64,000 nucleotides of DNA from Marthasterias glacialis (GCA_911728455.2 OU452219.1:10692397-10756396), one strand, 5' to 3'. Counted from the first letter of the stretch, positions 34,101-49,100 are shown. The notes: a model not told the origin generated them from the letters alone. Translations and numbers: made by a program.

Positions 34101-37100
34101 CTTGTGAAAATATTTTTTTAGTTTTGTTTATGGGTCATTCTATAAATTTTGGATCCAAAGTGTGACATTTTCCTGTCCCTGTTACACCTGGCGTGTGCAA
34201 TTCAATCTGAAAATATCTTTAAATTTGACTTCAAACTGTTTTGATTTGTTCAGCATGTACTTTGCGTTGACATAATCACTCTTGGAGGTAGAAGGCACCA
34301 AAGAGTATGCTGTAAATGTATGAAATCTTGTGTCAGATGTAACAGGGACAACAATAAAAAACGGACCCCAAATTTATAGAATGAGCCTTATTTCTATCTA
34401 TAAGCTGTCAGAAGGATACTATGACCAGACTTGTATAGTCGGATTAAACCAACAGATTTTGAATGTCAATAAAACTATAAAAAAAACAATAAAATAAAAG
34501 CTGTGGAATGCTGTGCTATCTTCTTTTCTGAAGTGAATGATAAGTGAAGTATCCAGTGTTCTTGAGGTGCCATTTCTATCACTTAAAGGGGCTGTGTCAT
34601 CATGATAATAGCAGGCCTGTGGCTGTGCATGGACAGATGAACTCTCACACCCAGATACTGCACACACGTGCGCTTGCGGTCAAATAAAAATGGGTGCCGT
34701 CTTTGTCAAACCATAATGTGACCGCTGGCGCGCAGGGGTGCATAGCAACTGGGTGATTCCATTTGCCGTAATAATCATGACGACACAGCCCCTTTAAGTT
34801 GGTCTCATCACTTCCCTGAACTATTCCTTCACCTTGTTTTATTGAATTACTTGATTTTTCTCAGGTGTCAGAGTACCAGTTTGAGAAGTTTCTGGAGGAT
34901 GGGCTTGCCAAGGCCAAAGCTCTTAACAATGACGTGAAGGGAAAGAAGAACCGAATGGCAGAGAGGGGATCCAGTAAGCAGAAAAGATTCACAAAGGTGA
35001 GCTCCTATCCATCTTCATTGTCAAGTCTAAGTCCCTCTGTGTGTTTTTTTTTTTTTAGGCAAATATTTTCCTAGTCAATCTTTTCACCTTATTGTTTCAT
35101 TGTGGAGTGTCGTGCCCAATTGGTCTAGTTCACCATGTCAAAGTGTGGATTCTGGTCCCGGTCATGGTACTTATCTCCTTGAGCAAGACATTTCACCATT
35201 ATCTCTTCGTCCTTCATACTGGACGCATAGCCATAGGTCCCTTGTGTTGTGTAAATGCAAGTAAACAACCAAGTACACCTATTGTTAAAAGAAGGGGTTT
35301 GCACCGGTGTTTTTTGGTATGATTGGCGGAAGATTGCGTCACATGACCTTGTTAAACCTCTAAAAGGTGTTGCAATTAATGGGTCTTATAATTCAACCAC
35401 ATCTTTGCATACCTGTAAATAAAATAAGTGCCAAAGATAAAGTGATATATAAGAACTAAGTAGTAGTTAGTATTATTTTTATTGCTGGAGATGACTGTGA
35501 TCATAATAATCGATAAAAATCAGATACCATGTAGATATTCATCAAACTGTTTTGTCAGAAATAAAAAACTTTCTCCAGTAACTGCCAGATAAAATGGCAG
35601 CTACTGGAGAAAGTTTTTCATTTCTAAAAAAAAAGTCTTGATGGTATGTTTTTTTTTACAGTTTAATAGTGCATAATCATGCAGAGCCAAACGATATTGC
35701 CAATCAAAAATACATATGTTTCTATTTTGTCAGACTAAAGATCCGGGTAAAGGTTTTCTGAGTGCGACTGAGATGAAACCAGTGGAGGTGTTCACTGCAG
35801 AGACAGTCAAGCTGCCAACAGCAAAGGACCTGAAAGCAGAGAAGGAAAAGGCTGTCAAGAAAGCGGCAGCTGCTGGTGAGGATGATGGAAGACGTCACTT
35901 GCTCCTTTGGTCGGAGTGACTGGAGGGATGGGGAAGGGGATCTAGGGAATCAGAGGGAGATTGAGTAGATATAACTGGGCCCCAATTTCATAGAGCTGCT
36001 TAGCGGCCAAATTTGTGCTTATTGTGGGAGTTTCCCTTTCATAGAGCTGCTAACCGTAAGCACACAAAAAGGCATACTAACCTTCTGGGCCCAATTTCAT
36101 AGAGCTGCTTAAGCAGACAACATTGCTTAACAATTTGCTGCTTAGCGAAAATGAGCAGGATACCAGTCATAAATTGTACACGTAACATGGTATTTTGGTT
36201 GGTAACATTATTCTGGTAAGTATTATAATTTTTGCTTAGCAAATTTTTCTGCTTAAACAGCTCTATGAAATTGGGCCCTGGTGCTTACTGTAGGAAAATG
36301 AATGACATAACAATGCAAATCCTTGGTGAATGCGCAAGCTGCTCACCTAATTTTCTTGCTATCCTGTGAAATACGCCTATACTTGACCTGAAAGTACATG
36401 ATGAAAAACCAGTCGAGGAGATGTTGACTGTTCATAAAAGATGCCTGTCTTGAAATGTAAGGCGTTACTTCTTATTCTTCCATAGATAAGACCACTAAGG
36501 GTAAGAAGGATGGCGAGAATGGAACCCAGAAGGAAGCTCGCTTCAAGGTTGAAGAACTTCCCAAGTCAATCCAACTTCTCTTCATGCTACTAAAGGTAGG
36601 ATCTTGGTCTAATTTTAAAAGGATTTTCAAAAACCAATCTTAATTTAAAAAGAAAGGATTGGTGTATGCTTGTCTGAATGTAGGACTGAAAGTGAAGGTA
36701 AATAGAAGTATGCTTTGTTTTCTCCTCCCCCTCCTCCTCCTCTCCCCCTCCTCCTCCTGCCCCGCCTATCCATGTCCCTTCCCAATTTCATGTCCTTTTT
36801 GCCTCTCACCTGTTCTCATGTATTGTTCTCCCTCCAATTTGCCCCTCAGCCAGTCCCATCTCTGTCCCCTCCCTCTCCCGTCCCTTCCCAAGTCATCCAT
36901 TACCCATGATGCTGCTTTTGATGGCTGTTTTTTTTTTATTGTTTGTGTCCTTTTTCATTCATTTTAACCTTTTGTTGTTGTTGATGTTTTAAATTTGATT
37001 GTACATATGTATTTTTATATACTTACTGATTTGTTGTATTTTAATATGTGCAAACTGAGGAAGTGATTTTCATGCTGGCATGACGAATAAAAAAATGAAT

Positions 37101-40100
37101 TGAGAATTGAATTGAATTGAAATTAGATTTGCTGAACAGTTTTATAAAATTAGGGCACAGAGTGAAAGCACGCTAACTTTAGTCTATGAAAGCACGCTAA
37201 CTTTGGCCCAATTTCATGACGCTGCTTACCACAGTATTCTACACTTATGGAAACCTTCAAACAGGGGAGACAAATTTCAGACTTCTATCTGAATCCAGAC
37301 TGTTTTATGTCTGCCTGGTTAATAGAAAGCTCCAGAAGTTGGAAATGCGATCATTTCAACTCACCTCGTTCAATTCAGATCTTAGTTTCAGATCTTTTTG
37401 TCAGCAATGACCCTCACCCCTGTGTAAAGCACCTTTCAAGGGGTTGTGAGAGCGCCATTCCACCATAAGCAGTGCCATGAGATTGGACCCTGGTAAACTC
37501 ATTGCTCTCAAAATCTCCCATCAGCCAAACATACATTTTCATTTCGTTTCATTTGGGTTTGATTCATCAGACAAAAGAAAACAAGGTCTAAAAACTGTTG
37601 GTATACAATGACAAAAAATTACTCAAAAAATTTTGTTATTACTTACTGTATGTTTATCTTCAGAGTTTTTTTTTTTTTTAGCAAAGGCTCGTATGATAAT
37701 AAAATTGATTCACGTTTTCTGTTGGACTCTTCAGGATGTTCCGAGGCACAACGACCAAGACGTGCTGCTCAACTTGTTCTATTGCATCAAGATATTATGT
37801 CTGAATGCGGAGTGTCTCCGTCAAGCAGCCAAGGACCATGATGCATTCTTGAAATATGCTCAGAACCATTTGCTTATTCCGAAGTATGTATATGACTCCG
37901 TTTGAGTTTTAATTTTAAAAATTTTTTACCCTGCGGTTTTCAATTTAGGAAAATAGAACCTGTCATGTTAGAGCAATAGACCGTTCCGGCTTCGGCAACA
38001 AGCCCTGTCCACACACCTTGGTTTGTTTGCATTTACGCTGCACGTGTGACCGAGTTTGACCGAGGTCACTTGACCAAAAGGCGTGATCCAATTGGTCAAT
38101 GCGCACAGTTTGATTGACAGGCCGCAATGGTCCACAAGTCATTTGCGAGTTAGATTTGAATTAATATCTCAGTTTTGAGATCAAATAAAGTGTTTCCTTT
38201 TGATTTTGTTTTAATGAATTATCATGAATAGATAAATTCCACATCAAGTCACTTATGGTTCCCAAAAATAGAAATGAGTGGCATGGCATAGAATTTTTGA
38301 AATGTATTTATTCCATTTTTAATGCTTCTGTACCTGATATCAATAGTTTTCTGTCAGACTATTTGTTCACTTGGTCTACAAAAACACATCTGTTTATTTT
38401 TTCATGAACTCTTTCACAAGTTTCTGGAACCTACTTGAGGGTGAACTGAGCTGTGTCAATGAAATTATGGTACCTCTAGCTCTGCATAGCCTGGCACTAC
38501 CCCATGGCTCTGATGTCATGTGGAATCTACTGCAGAGAGATGTAGATAATGGAGACTGGAAAGCACGCTTTAAAGCTGGTAAGGTGCCCAGGCTATGAGC
38601 TCATTTTGCTATTTTAGGCCTGATTCCTTCAGAAAGAAAACAAATCACTGAAAATTTGTAGGAGAACAATCGCAAACTGTTGTTTATGCTTGTGAAAAAT
38701 TTTTCCATTTTCAATAATTCTTTTTAGTAGCTAATTAATTTGACCTCAAATGGCCAAATATTTAGCTACTGAGGACAAAGCAGATTGAAATTCTTGGCAG
38801 TCAAATTTCCCATGTAGTTTCTGTTAGATGCAAGCATTACTGTCCTAAAATTGTGTACAATTAAGCTTAAACATATTCTCCAAAGTATGTCACTGCAAAT
38901 TTTGACTCTAAGGCTATGGCTACAGGTACAACTGGATTACCATTCAACATGCGTTGAAGTGTAGGGCATCCTTAGCAACACCCTTAGCAACAGTCCCAGT
39001 CGTAGCCGCCAATTCGGACCTGGGACCTAAATCTGCCTGTATCTTGGAACAGGTTTCTGCAACTGTCTCTGTTTTATTTCCACAGTCGAGCGTGTCACAG
39101 CACTGTTACGATTCGTGGAAAAGAAGTCGCTCGGTAACAACTCGGTGATCATGTGTTCCCTAGCCTGTGCTTTTAGCTCTCTCATTACATCAACTGAAGA
39201 CATCTGTCCCGCAGTCTCATCAAGGGCTATCATCATGCTGGAAACTATACCCAAGAAAGCCCTCAAGGTCAGTGCTGGGGAAAGTGTTTTTAGCCCAAAA
39301 CTTTAATGGATCTGTGGGGGCCTTTGAGAATCTTTAAACAAGAAGTTTTTTAATGAAAAACTGTAAGTGTGATTTTGTCAGTCTTTTCAAAACTACTTCC
39401 CATCTTGTTTAATACAAAATTACCAAACTGAGGCTAGATGGAAAAATAGTCTGGTGCACGCCTTCTTTTATAGACCATATGGTCCTGTACCAGTGTTTTC
39501 CGCCATTAGTGGGACGCTTTTATGCTCACGAACGCATTAGGTGTAGGCTTTGACTCGTGTCACGCTGGTGTTTTGTATATAATAGTTGCACTAACATCAA
39601 TGGTCAAAGATGCCTGTTTTGCGTTACAAAAATGAATGCTGAGTGCACTGGAATGACGTAGTGGTGTCCAGTGACAGGATGCTGTTGAAGAGTTTATTCT
39701 AGAATTTAGGAACAAAGATGCTAAGCTTGAGGTTCTGTGTATGAAATCAAAGCTTGAAAGAACTGGAGCTGGAATACGGGGGTTCACTATGGTTTCTCCG
39801 GTGTACAATACAAATATTCAAGCTGTTACTCTGTTTTTTCTTTCACTTCACTGTCTCGCGTGAGACAAACTACCAAATCCATTTCCTGATGCCAAACCTT
39901 GATTATCGTTGTCACAGGTTTTAGTGGGTTGTCTTGAATTCCAATGGGACTGTGTAGTAGAGGATCGCGTGATGATCTTAGACAACCTGTACAAACTTCA
40001 GCATTTCCTTCCCGACACCATGGTGTTGTCCTGGGAGTTCTTCATGAACAGACTCGATACCTTGGCCCTTGAGGCTCAGGTTGAGATGGAGCATAACAAG

Positions 40101-43100
40101 GAGTTTCCTTTCCCAATCGGTAAGTCCTAGATTGGAGGTCTTTTGATCATTTTTTTTTTATAATGGACTGTCTTGGTCTGTTCAATTGTTTTCGATGACA
40201 GAATGTAATGAAGAATCAAACTGTTAAAAAAGAGAATGTTTTCCAACAGGGTAGTCTTGAAATGCTAAGAGGCAGTAGAATTGCAGTTTTTTTTTCAGCA
40301 TTGTGTTTGTCAATCTGAGCTTGATACGATATTTCAGTCACATTATCAGTGATTCGTTAAATTAGTATTTTTATTACAGCGGACTGTCTTGCTCTTTTCA
40401 GCAGTTTTCAATGATGGAACTTATATGTTTGATCCAATGAATCAAAATGTTTAATATTTCCTGGGCTTTTCAGCATTGTTTTTGTAAATCTCAGCTTGGT
40501 AGGATTTTTCAGATCTTTGGAATCAGTGACTCAAGAAGTAACACTTGTTGTAAAATAGATAAGTGAGCCGTAAAGTAATAATGTTCTTCCATGAGGTTTT
40601 GAGCTTTTACAAACCTCAGCTTCAAATCTTGTTCTGACATTACTCTTTGTAACCTGAGGTAGTAGACACGACATTGAGTTCAGTGCTGATGAGTGTTTCA
40701 TTCACTGGCTGCCATTACAGTCCTGTAACACATCTCCTGTCCTACATTCGTCTTAAACAACCAGACAGTGCTCTGCAAAAGTGTTCACATTGTCTTGCAG
40801 GGTCCTTCACCTTAAAACCACTTGAGCTTGTTTTGTAATTACTTTGAAGATTAAGTGTTGTTGTAGTCCTGTGGGTCATGGCTGACTCTTTGAGGTCGTA
40901 CATACACCATACTAAAGTTGGTCTAACTCAACTTAGACCGGTTCTGGTTTAACTCTTTTGCGTCTGAACGGAAAACAAGTTAGACCAGAACAGGTCTAAA
41001 CCCCAAAACTTAGACCATCCAGCAGGACGTCTAAGTCTAAACCACTTCAGGCTTATCTTTTAACATGGCGTGTGGACAGAATGACATCCGGGTTTAAGCC
41101 TTCCCCGATGACTGTTGACCTGAAGGATGTCTTACGTATTATGTAACACGCCATATATTGGGTACAGCACATGCGTACCAATGGTCTAAGCAATGCTACA
41201 TTACTGGTTCTGGTCTAACTTTTGTACTGTGTCTGACAAACCCTTTGTGACCCTTATTGATGGTGGAGATCCACCCCTGCCCATGCGGAGCTGATCGGTG
41301 GACCACATTTTGGGACATGCCTGTCAACATCAGTCTTTCGGAGTTTTTGTCTACTCCGTTTCACCTGCCTTCTTACATGACCCTGGACAATAATCTTTTC
41401 AGGCGTCACCGTTGAAATAAATGAGCCCTTTATAGACTGTGCTAGTCTCGCACGCGTCGAAAAGGAGAAAACAAGCAAAATTCTGAATTGTTTACAAGTA
41501 ACCGGAAACTGAGGTCAAGTCTTATTCTCAGTTTTTTATATTTTATTGCTAAATTTTACTTTCCCAACAGTATGATATAATTTCTACAGCCATAAACTAT
41601 GTTAAACTAAAGTAGTTGAAGAAACAGAATTTGGCACATGTAAAACTCAACATGGTTGGAACCACCTTGGTCCTGGAAGTTTGAATACGCGCGAGAATTG
41701 CACAGTCTATTATAACAGTACGGTAACAATCTTCGTCTATAAAGTAGGATTATTGGGATGTCTCAATGCGCGTGCGCGTTAACTCAGGGACCGTTGACCA
41801 CAAGTTTTACTTCTTAAATGGATCCCTCTGCAGTACAATGTATCACCTTTGTTTCACATTTACTTCTTCAATTCTCTTCAGTGAAAATGTATTCTTGTCT
41901 TTGATCTTCTTTGATTGATATTGTCAGTATTGTGGACAAGAAATGAACCTTGAGGGACAATTTAGCAATTTTGTAATTCTCATGACATCAAGACTTGAAC
42001 TGAGACATCACTCACCCTTTAAATTCCCTGGTTAATTTGAGCAGGTCAGGTAGAACCGCGCCATGATTTAAGCGAACAAACCGGCACAGGTAGTGCAGTT
42101 CATATCTCTGGTAAAAAAAAAAGCATGTGAAATATATTTGAGAAACTTTTCGTCTGTGAGAGCAGGTCTGGAATTGCGCAAATAAAAAACAGAGCGTTGT
42201 TGTGGCCAGCCTTGGATTGGCTGTTGACTTTCTTGCTCCGGTACAAATCCCTTCCATGGCTAGCTGTTAAAAAGATGTACCCATGCTCATTCCCAAGTAC
42301 TTGGCCAAAATTATTCCCCTTTTTTGGTGAAAGTTTTTCTTTGTAAAATATGAAGTACACCTCGTTTTGAGCCTAACATCCAGTTTCCAGTACTTGCAAG
42401 GTAAACATAGAAAAGCCAACCATACTACGATCTGAAATCTGGAGCTTTATTCAATATAAAAACCAATTCTGATAGAAAATGTTTTGTGAATATTGGGTAT
42501 TGCTAGGATTTATAAAAATATACACTTTTCTAAACAATTTCAAGGAAAAAAACTCTTAAAAACTACCCCTGTTTTTAAATTTAGAGGTTTGTGTCGACTG
42601 TCAAAATAACCACCCTTGAGTGCCATGGCAGGAGTACAAATGTTCCTAAGACTTCAGCATAAATTGCTCTTTCTTGGCGGATAGTGATTTCGCAGATGCA
42701 ACCCCTAAATTCCAGACCTGCAGGGTTTCTTTTTTGCTCTCTTTTATTTTTGTTTTCTGGAATTTGGAATCTGAGATATAATCTCCATCTTGAATAGTAT
42801 TTTTTATTTACATACATTGTACTACCGTTTTTATTGATCTCTTGCTAACAGTTGGTAAATGTCTTTGTTTTTAAAATTTCTTGAAAATAATTAAATTTAT
42901 TTCAACGTGAATTTTGAAGACTGGCATTCAATGACATTTTATTGGTATTGTGCTACTGTTTGAAGGTTCTCTTCCTTGAATGACATTTTTATTGATAACT
43001 TGTTATTTTCAGCTTTGTCTTCAGTCTTTTTGTATCCTCTTTTCGTTCAATCTTTGTGAAGTTTAATAAGGGAATAAAAGTGTGGTGAAGAGATTTTCAA

Positions 43101-46100
43101 CTAATTGTTAAAATACGGTGAGGCCTAGTTCTTGAAAAATGTTAGCTCAACTTCGTCTCGGTAAAATTGATCAAGAACCAGGCCTCACCGGGTTTAAACA
43201 GTGTGTTGAAAACTGATTCAACACACTTTTATTCCCCTTCATAAATACCTTTCTATTAAAAACATCCAAAAGCCTTTAAAATTTGAGAAAAATCTGACAG
43301 TTTAACCTGAGCTCACCTTGATTCTGCGTTAAATTTCTATCGCTGTTGATTTCCTCGCACATGGAAAGTTATAAACTTGCGTGCACAAGTTTGAAACTAA
43401 TGCAGGCAAGTTTTGAACTTGCCCGAGTCAAGTTTGCTTACTACCTTTGATCTCCATGGAGATGGAGCTGTGAAATTGGAGCTTTAAATTGGGCTGTGAA
43501 AAGTGTGCGATATACACAATCATATGACTGCGCCCTCTTTTGACACCATTTTACCATGTCTATACTGCACGTTTAAACATGACCACGTGACCTCCTTCCG
43601 ACCAATCAGAATGGATAAACTGTCCCAGGTATTTATGAATGTCACTTTTGAACTATACATTCATTGATCTATCACTACTGCTATCATTTTTTCCTCTTGT
43701 TTACAAGAGTTCTAATGTCTGTTTTTGTCACATTTTTATTGACACATTGCTATTGTTTTATTTGTCTATGTCTCTTTTCTGTCCTTTCTATGTTTTTTGT
43801 TTGTTTTTGGTATTCACATGATGCACCACGGTCTGATCACTTTTCTGTGTTTTTGGTGGATGTGTTTTATTGTATGTCTTTTAAAAAGAAGCATTGAAAC
43901 CTCTTGTTTTTTAAAGCGTAAACTTAAAAAAAAAAAATGACATTATTGGGAAAACAAATGGCAAATCAATTTTTGAATCGTTGAATCTTAAATCTTGATT
44001 TGAAATTCCTTTCTAGATCTGAGTCGTTCACAAGCCGGGGTGGTGGATCGGATGGACACGTTCCTGAACAAGCAGACGCGAGCTCGCGTTGCCAGGTCAC
44101 AGTCCGAGATGAACAGCTCTCTCAAACCACGCCGCCTCTCCTCCTTCACCCTCAAGAATGAATTCAAAAGACGCAGCATGTCTTCCCCTCCATCGACATC
44201 TGGTGGATTCAGCAGAGTTCAGTTCGGGGCCGGTAAGTCCAGTTTCAACAAGCTGTTTCCCAGAAAGTTAACGCTTGACAAGTTCATTTGCCAAATAAAA
44301 AACAGAAGCAGCTTGTCTTTTAACGGTTTGTTTTCAAACTACGTTCTTCTTATGCCATAGACAGGGAATTAGGTTGTGTTCTTTAACTCACTCAAAGTCA
44401 CCTGTGCATTTATAATTGCCAAAGCACTGACAATACTGGTAAAAACCAAGATCAAAACCATAGTATCATTTTCACATTTCCTAATTAAAATGTATAAATT
44501 TCAAGGTCCAATTTCACCTTGCTACTTACCATAGAGCTGTGTGCTTACAGGGTCCTGTACAGGGCATGATTCGATGGGATGCAAGTACAGAATTCGGCCG
44601 TTAAGCAGAGCCATGAATTTGGGCCCATGTCTATTGGAGTACTTATTCCTATTTGGGATTTAGGCTGGACTCTCACCACCAGATACAACCCCTCAAGAAT
44701 ATGGAGCTTTGTGGGTTCGATTTCCACCCAAGGCATGCTGCAGTGGTTTTACAGGACTTGAAAGGCATCAGGCAGACAGTGCTTTATGACTCAAGTGGAT
44801 GTGCAATGTAGGGCAAAACTAAAATGAGTATTTACATGTAGCTGATGAGATAGTGACGATAGTAGTGAAAGGAATTTACTGAACGCTTTTAACCATTGTA
44901 TCAAAGCGCCTTACACTATTACAAACCCCTGTTCATTGGGCCTTAAACATTCTTGAAACCGTCTCAACTCCTGTGGAGTATGCAGCACCGACCGGCAGCC
45001 AAATTGTAATCATTGTATCAAAAGCGCCTTACACTATTACAAACCCCTGTTCATTGGGCCTTAAACATTCTTGAAACCGTATCAACTCCTGTGGAGTATG
45101 CAGCACCGACCGGCAGCCAAATTGTAATCATTGTATCAAAAGCGCCTTACACTATTACAAACCCCTGTTCATTGGGCCTTAAACATTCTTGAAACCGTCT
45201 CAACTCCTGTGGAGTATGCAGCACCGACCGGCAGCCAAATTGTAATCATTGTATCAAAAGCGCCTTACACCATTACAAACCCCTGTTCATTGGGCCTTAA
45301 ACATTCTTGAAACCGTCTCAACTCCTGTGGAGTATGCAGCACCGACCGGCAGCCAAATTGTAATCATTGTATCAAAAGCGCCTTACACCATTACAAACCC
45401 CTGTTCATTGGGCCTTAAACATTCTTGAAACTGTCTCAACTCCTGTGGAGTATGCAGCACTGACCGGCAGCCAAATTGGCCCGCAGGTTGCTAACCATTC
45501 ACACGTATTTCTCTTTCCCCCCAGCCATGCGATCTACCTATAGTAGACTGTTAGAGGGTACAGATTACGCTGCTGATACAGCTGGCCCCATCGCAGAATC
45601 CTTCTTCGAAGGTAAAATAACTGTCATTGATTGTAGGGTGTCAGTGTAACACATTCTTCCTCATATTCCAGTGATGATTTTGAAATTTGCACAAATTTTT
45701 TATCCAATTAAAACGATTTAATGTTCCCGAAGCTTCATCATTTGTCTGGAATTTAAATAAGTGTTTTCAGAATGAAAGTGCGTCAAAATTTATGAGGGTT
45801 TCTGAAACCCCCAGTTAAAGGAAACTTCTTCAGATGATTATTTTGCTTTCTTTTGTATGATGCAGAACGAGGTCATGGAAATAAAGCTGAACTGAACTTT
45901 ATCTTTATTAAAATCACTATACTGTCTTTGGTTGTTTTTATATTAATGTCAAAATTTTTTTCACATCACATCAAATACAGCCAGCCACAACAACATTGTA
46001 ATATTCATTTAAGGCTGTGGCTTGATAGACTGTGTAAGTCTCGCGCGTATTCGAACATTAGGGTTCGTGATCTTGTTTCCTTCACGTGTTACAGCAATGT

Positions 46101-49100
46101 GTGTAAAAATGTTCGAATACGCGCGAGACTCACACAGTCTATTGTTATTTTATTTTTGGTGGGTTTCCTTTCAGACGGTCATCTACAGACAGTTCAAGAA
46201 GAGCAGGCACCAGACATGAGTTCAGTGGATCTATCTAGCCTGGATAAAGAGACTGTACATAAGCTCATATCACTCCTTATGAAGGTACAGGCTACCTTTT
46301 TTTTCAATGATGCAGTCTAGTCGTGATGGACAGTGCCCAATTTCATGGCTCTGCTAACTGCGGAATTCTGCGCTTACGGCCCATAGAATCACACGCTTTA
46401 CAGGGAACCGTAAGCACAGAATTTTGTGGTAAGCAGTACCATGAAATTGGGCCCTGATTATTTTGCAGAACAGTACTTTTACAGACAAAGCAGTTTTGCT
46501 AGCATGTGGCCTCACTCCTCAAATATCCTCCTCTCCTATGTCACTCCTCACCAAATCGCTCAAACTTAGATAAGATTGGCATGCCTGACCCTGTGATAAG
46601 CAATAGTTATTTGGGCCTACCCCCACCCCACCCAGTCCTTCTGAATCCTTCACTTTGGCAATTGGATATAGAAGGATTTTGGACTGTAAGGGTTAATTTT
46701 AAATGTCAACTTCTCAACTACAATAGCAAAAAACTAACTTAAATTCCACCCAAGGTGCCTGAAGTTTTGTCTTGCACATTGGTGTTGGGCAAAAACTAAA
46801 CTTGATAATATTAAAATCAAGAGTTACATCAGTCAAAGTATTATGCAGTGTTGTCTCATACTATTTTACTACTTGTAGTTCATGACACGTGAAAGCAGTG
46901 CTGATGAAGAGCAGACATCAAGCAGGGCAATGGTAAGTCACTGATACTCATCATTTGCATGAAGTGCGTGGAATCAAACGTAGTTTATTTATATATCTTT
47001 TTAAGCAGGATAGATTTGAATTCTCAAGAGACAGTCTCAGATTGGACAATAGTTTTGAAAACTAGCCAGACTTCTGAATATCAATCTTGCAAGTAGATTT
47101 ACCCAGTTTCCCTTGTGGTTTATTGCTTGATATTTAAAAAGAAAAAGCAAACAGCCCCATCCCCTTCAGGTGATCCCTGTACTGCTGCTTCCCAGGTTGT
47201 ATCGTGGTCAGGATCCCTGGTTATACGGAAGTATAAGGTTGAATGGCTTCTGACTGCATCCCCTCCCCCCCCCCCCCCCCCGAACAAAGGCGTTGACAAA
47301 ATAGAGTGACCACCATCATTGGGCTAATTGAAAGCTCAGTTGGTAGAGCACCAGCATGTAAATCCGGAAGTCGCAGGTTCAAATCCTGTGCTTGTCATTT
47401 TTCTTTGTTCACCCTGTCAGTTTCCCTATTGGTTTATTACTTGATCAATCAAATCTTTGTCAAGTTATTGTGTATGAAAGCTAAAACAAAATGGTCCAAT
47501 CGACACCAAATCTGTTGAGAGTTCAATATCATTGCTGTATAAATATATTCAATATTTGAGAATCTTAATCTTTTCTTATTTATGAGCGACATTACTAATA
47601 AACGGCTAATTCATCTGGGATTTTGCTACATATGATGTAAATGTTACTTTTTGTGGCTTCATGAAGACATCGCTATAAAACAGTTTCATACATATGGAGT
47701 TTGAAGTTTTGCCAGAGTTTGAACATGGTTAGTGTTAACACAAAATGTCAATGTTTTGTTTAAGGATCTCGTGTATAATCATGCGTTAGATACGTAGAAA
47801 CAACAGTAGGCTCTGAAGAGACATTGTAAACTCTGAATGTGTCACATTCATCAAGAATTAATGTGGTTAATTTTTACCACGTTTGACACAATCTTTCTGG
47901 ATTTACACTGTCGCTTCAGGGCCACATGCCATGCTCCTAAAAATACGTATCACATGGTCATTATAACATCTGTCTTCATTGCTAGTTAACCATGATTAGA
48001 GAAAGCGTGAATGAATTACATGATGAAAATTACGAAAAATCAATTAATGTCAATCGCTCTGTGTTTTACTGAATAACCCATAATGCCTATTTCAGTGTTC
48101 ATCGAGCCACAGCTAGGCTAGAAGCTTTTTTTTGTTGTCATTAACAGGAAATGTCACTTTGCCCTCAAAAAATAAGGTTTATAGCCAAATCAGGAACCTG
48201 CTGTAGTTTGAATTTAAACAGTTTTCTTTATTTCACTGGTACAAAAAGCCAGTCAATAGAAACTCTCAATTCCTACGAGTGAAACAAAATTTGTTCTTCA
48301 AAAGAAAGACAGCACCTATCCTGTTGGTAAATCATTGCGTCACACGCGCAGGTATCTGCTGCATGCCCAAAGTGATATCTACTTGCGGTTCCAAAGCTGG
48401 CATACGTTTGTGTGTAGTTTCACAACAAAATCACACATTTTATCGTTCAAATGCGTTTCTTTGGACACAAACTTATCATTCTGAGAAGACCTGGAGTCTT
48501 TGAAGAAGTTAGAACATTATGTAGAAGCCAAGTTCAATTATCAAACTGGACTTACATAAATCCTTGTACAAAAACTCATGAACTAGCTCAATGCAATTCC
48601 TATGGGCTGCTCATCGCAATCGGTTGGAGCCAGTTTTGAGTGAAGTGGGCGTGGCTTACAGTGGGGTAACGTCGCAGTTACCAACAGGATACTCTGTTGT
48701 CACTTGGGTTGATTCTAAGTGCTGTTTGGTTTTAATTCGCTCAATGGAAATGAGAGAGAGAGAGTGCTGCACAGTGGCAACCACTTGTTTGTACCTTTTT
48801 CCTCGGTTTGGTAAGAGAGGAAGATTCTCATGCTGATCTCGATGAATGAATTTTACTTGAACCCTATTGAGTTGAAGTAAATTTGAGAAAGAAGGCAGGA
48901 AAATTTCTTGATTCTGTTAAGGCTTCTTTATTGATCCTTCAGGACTTTTTTTGGTTGTATTGCTGATAATTTTCAAACTGCCCTCCTTGGTAAACGGTTT
49001 CTGCCATTCCTGATCTTGGTACTTACTCAGGGGAGTGAGGTAAACATTTCAAGCCAAAAGAAAGCCATCTCATGGGGGCGCTTTGAGGGATACTAGATTT

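Noticed and set aside
41260..41400. Open frame on both strands in intron 25 (plus reading with CPCGADRWTTFWDM)
   Set aside because: No splice sites in a consistent phase with UNC79, no family recognised, and it adjoins a terminal-inverted-repeat element.
42590..42720. Second antisense exon candidate (reads GCICEITIRQERAIYAEVLG)
   Set aside because: It has a CTGCAG acceptor-like start but no donor in frame and the frame runs on to a stop; too weak to pair with the 42016-42107 candidate.
44885..45478. Regular direct repeats that could suggest a CRISPR array
   Set aside because: Units are contiguous with no unique spacers, in an animal intron; this is a minisatellite.
47325..47400. Possible functional tRNA gene
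   Set aside because: A- and B-box-like motifs exist but the acceptor stem does not pair and it lies inside a SINE; the same applies to 58215-58290 and 61990-62050.
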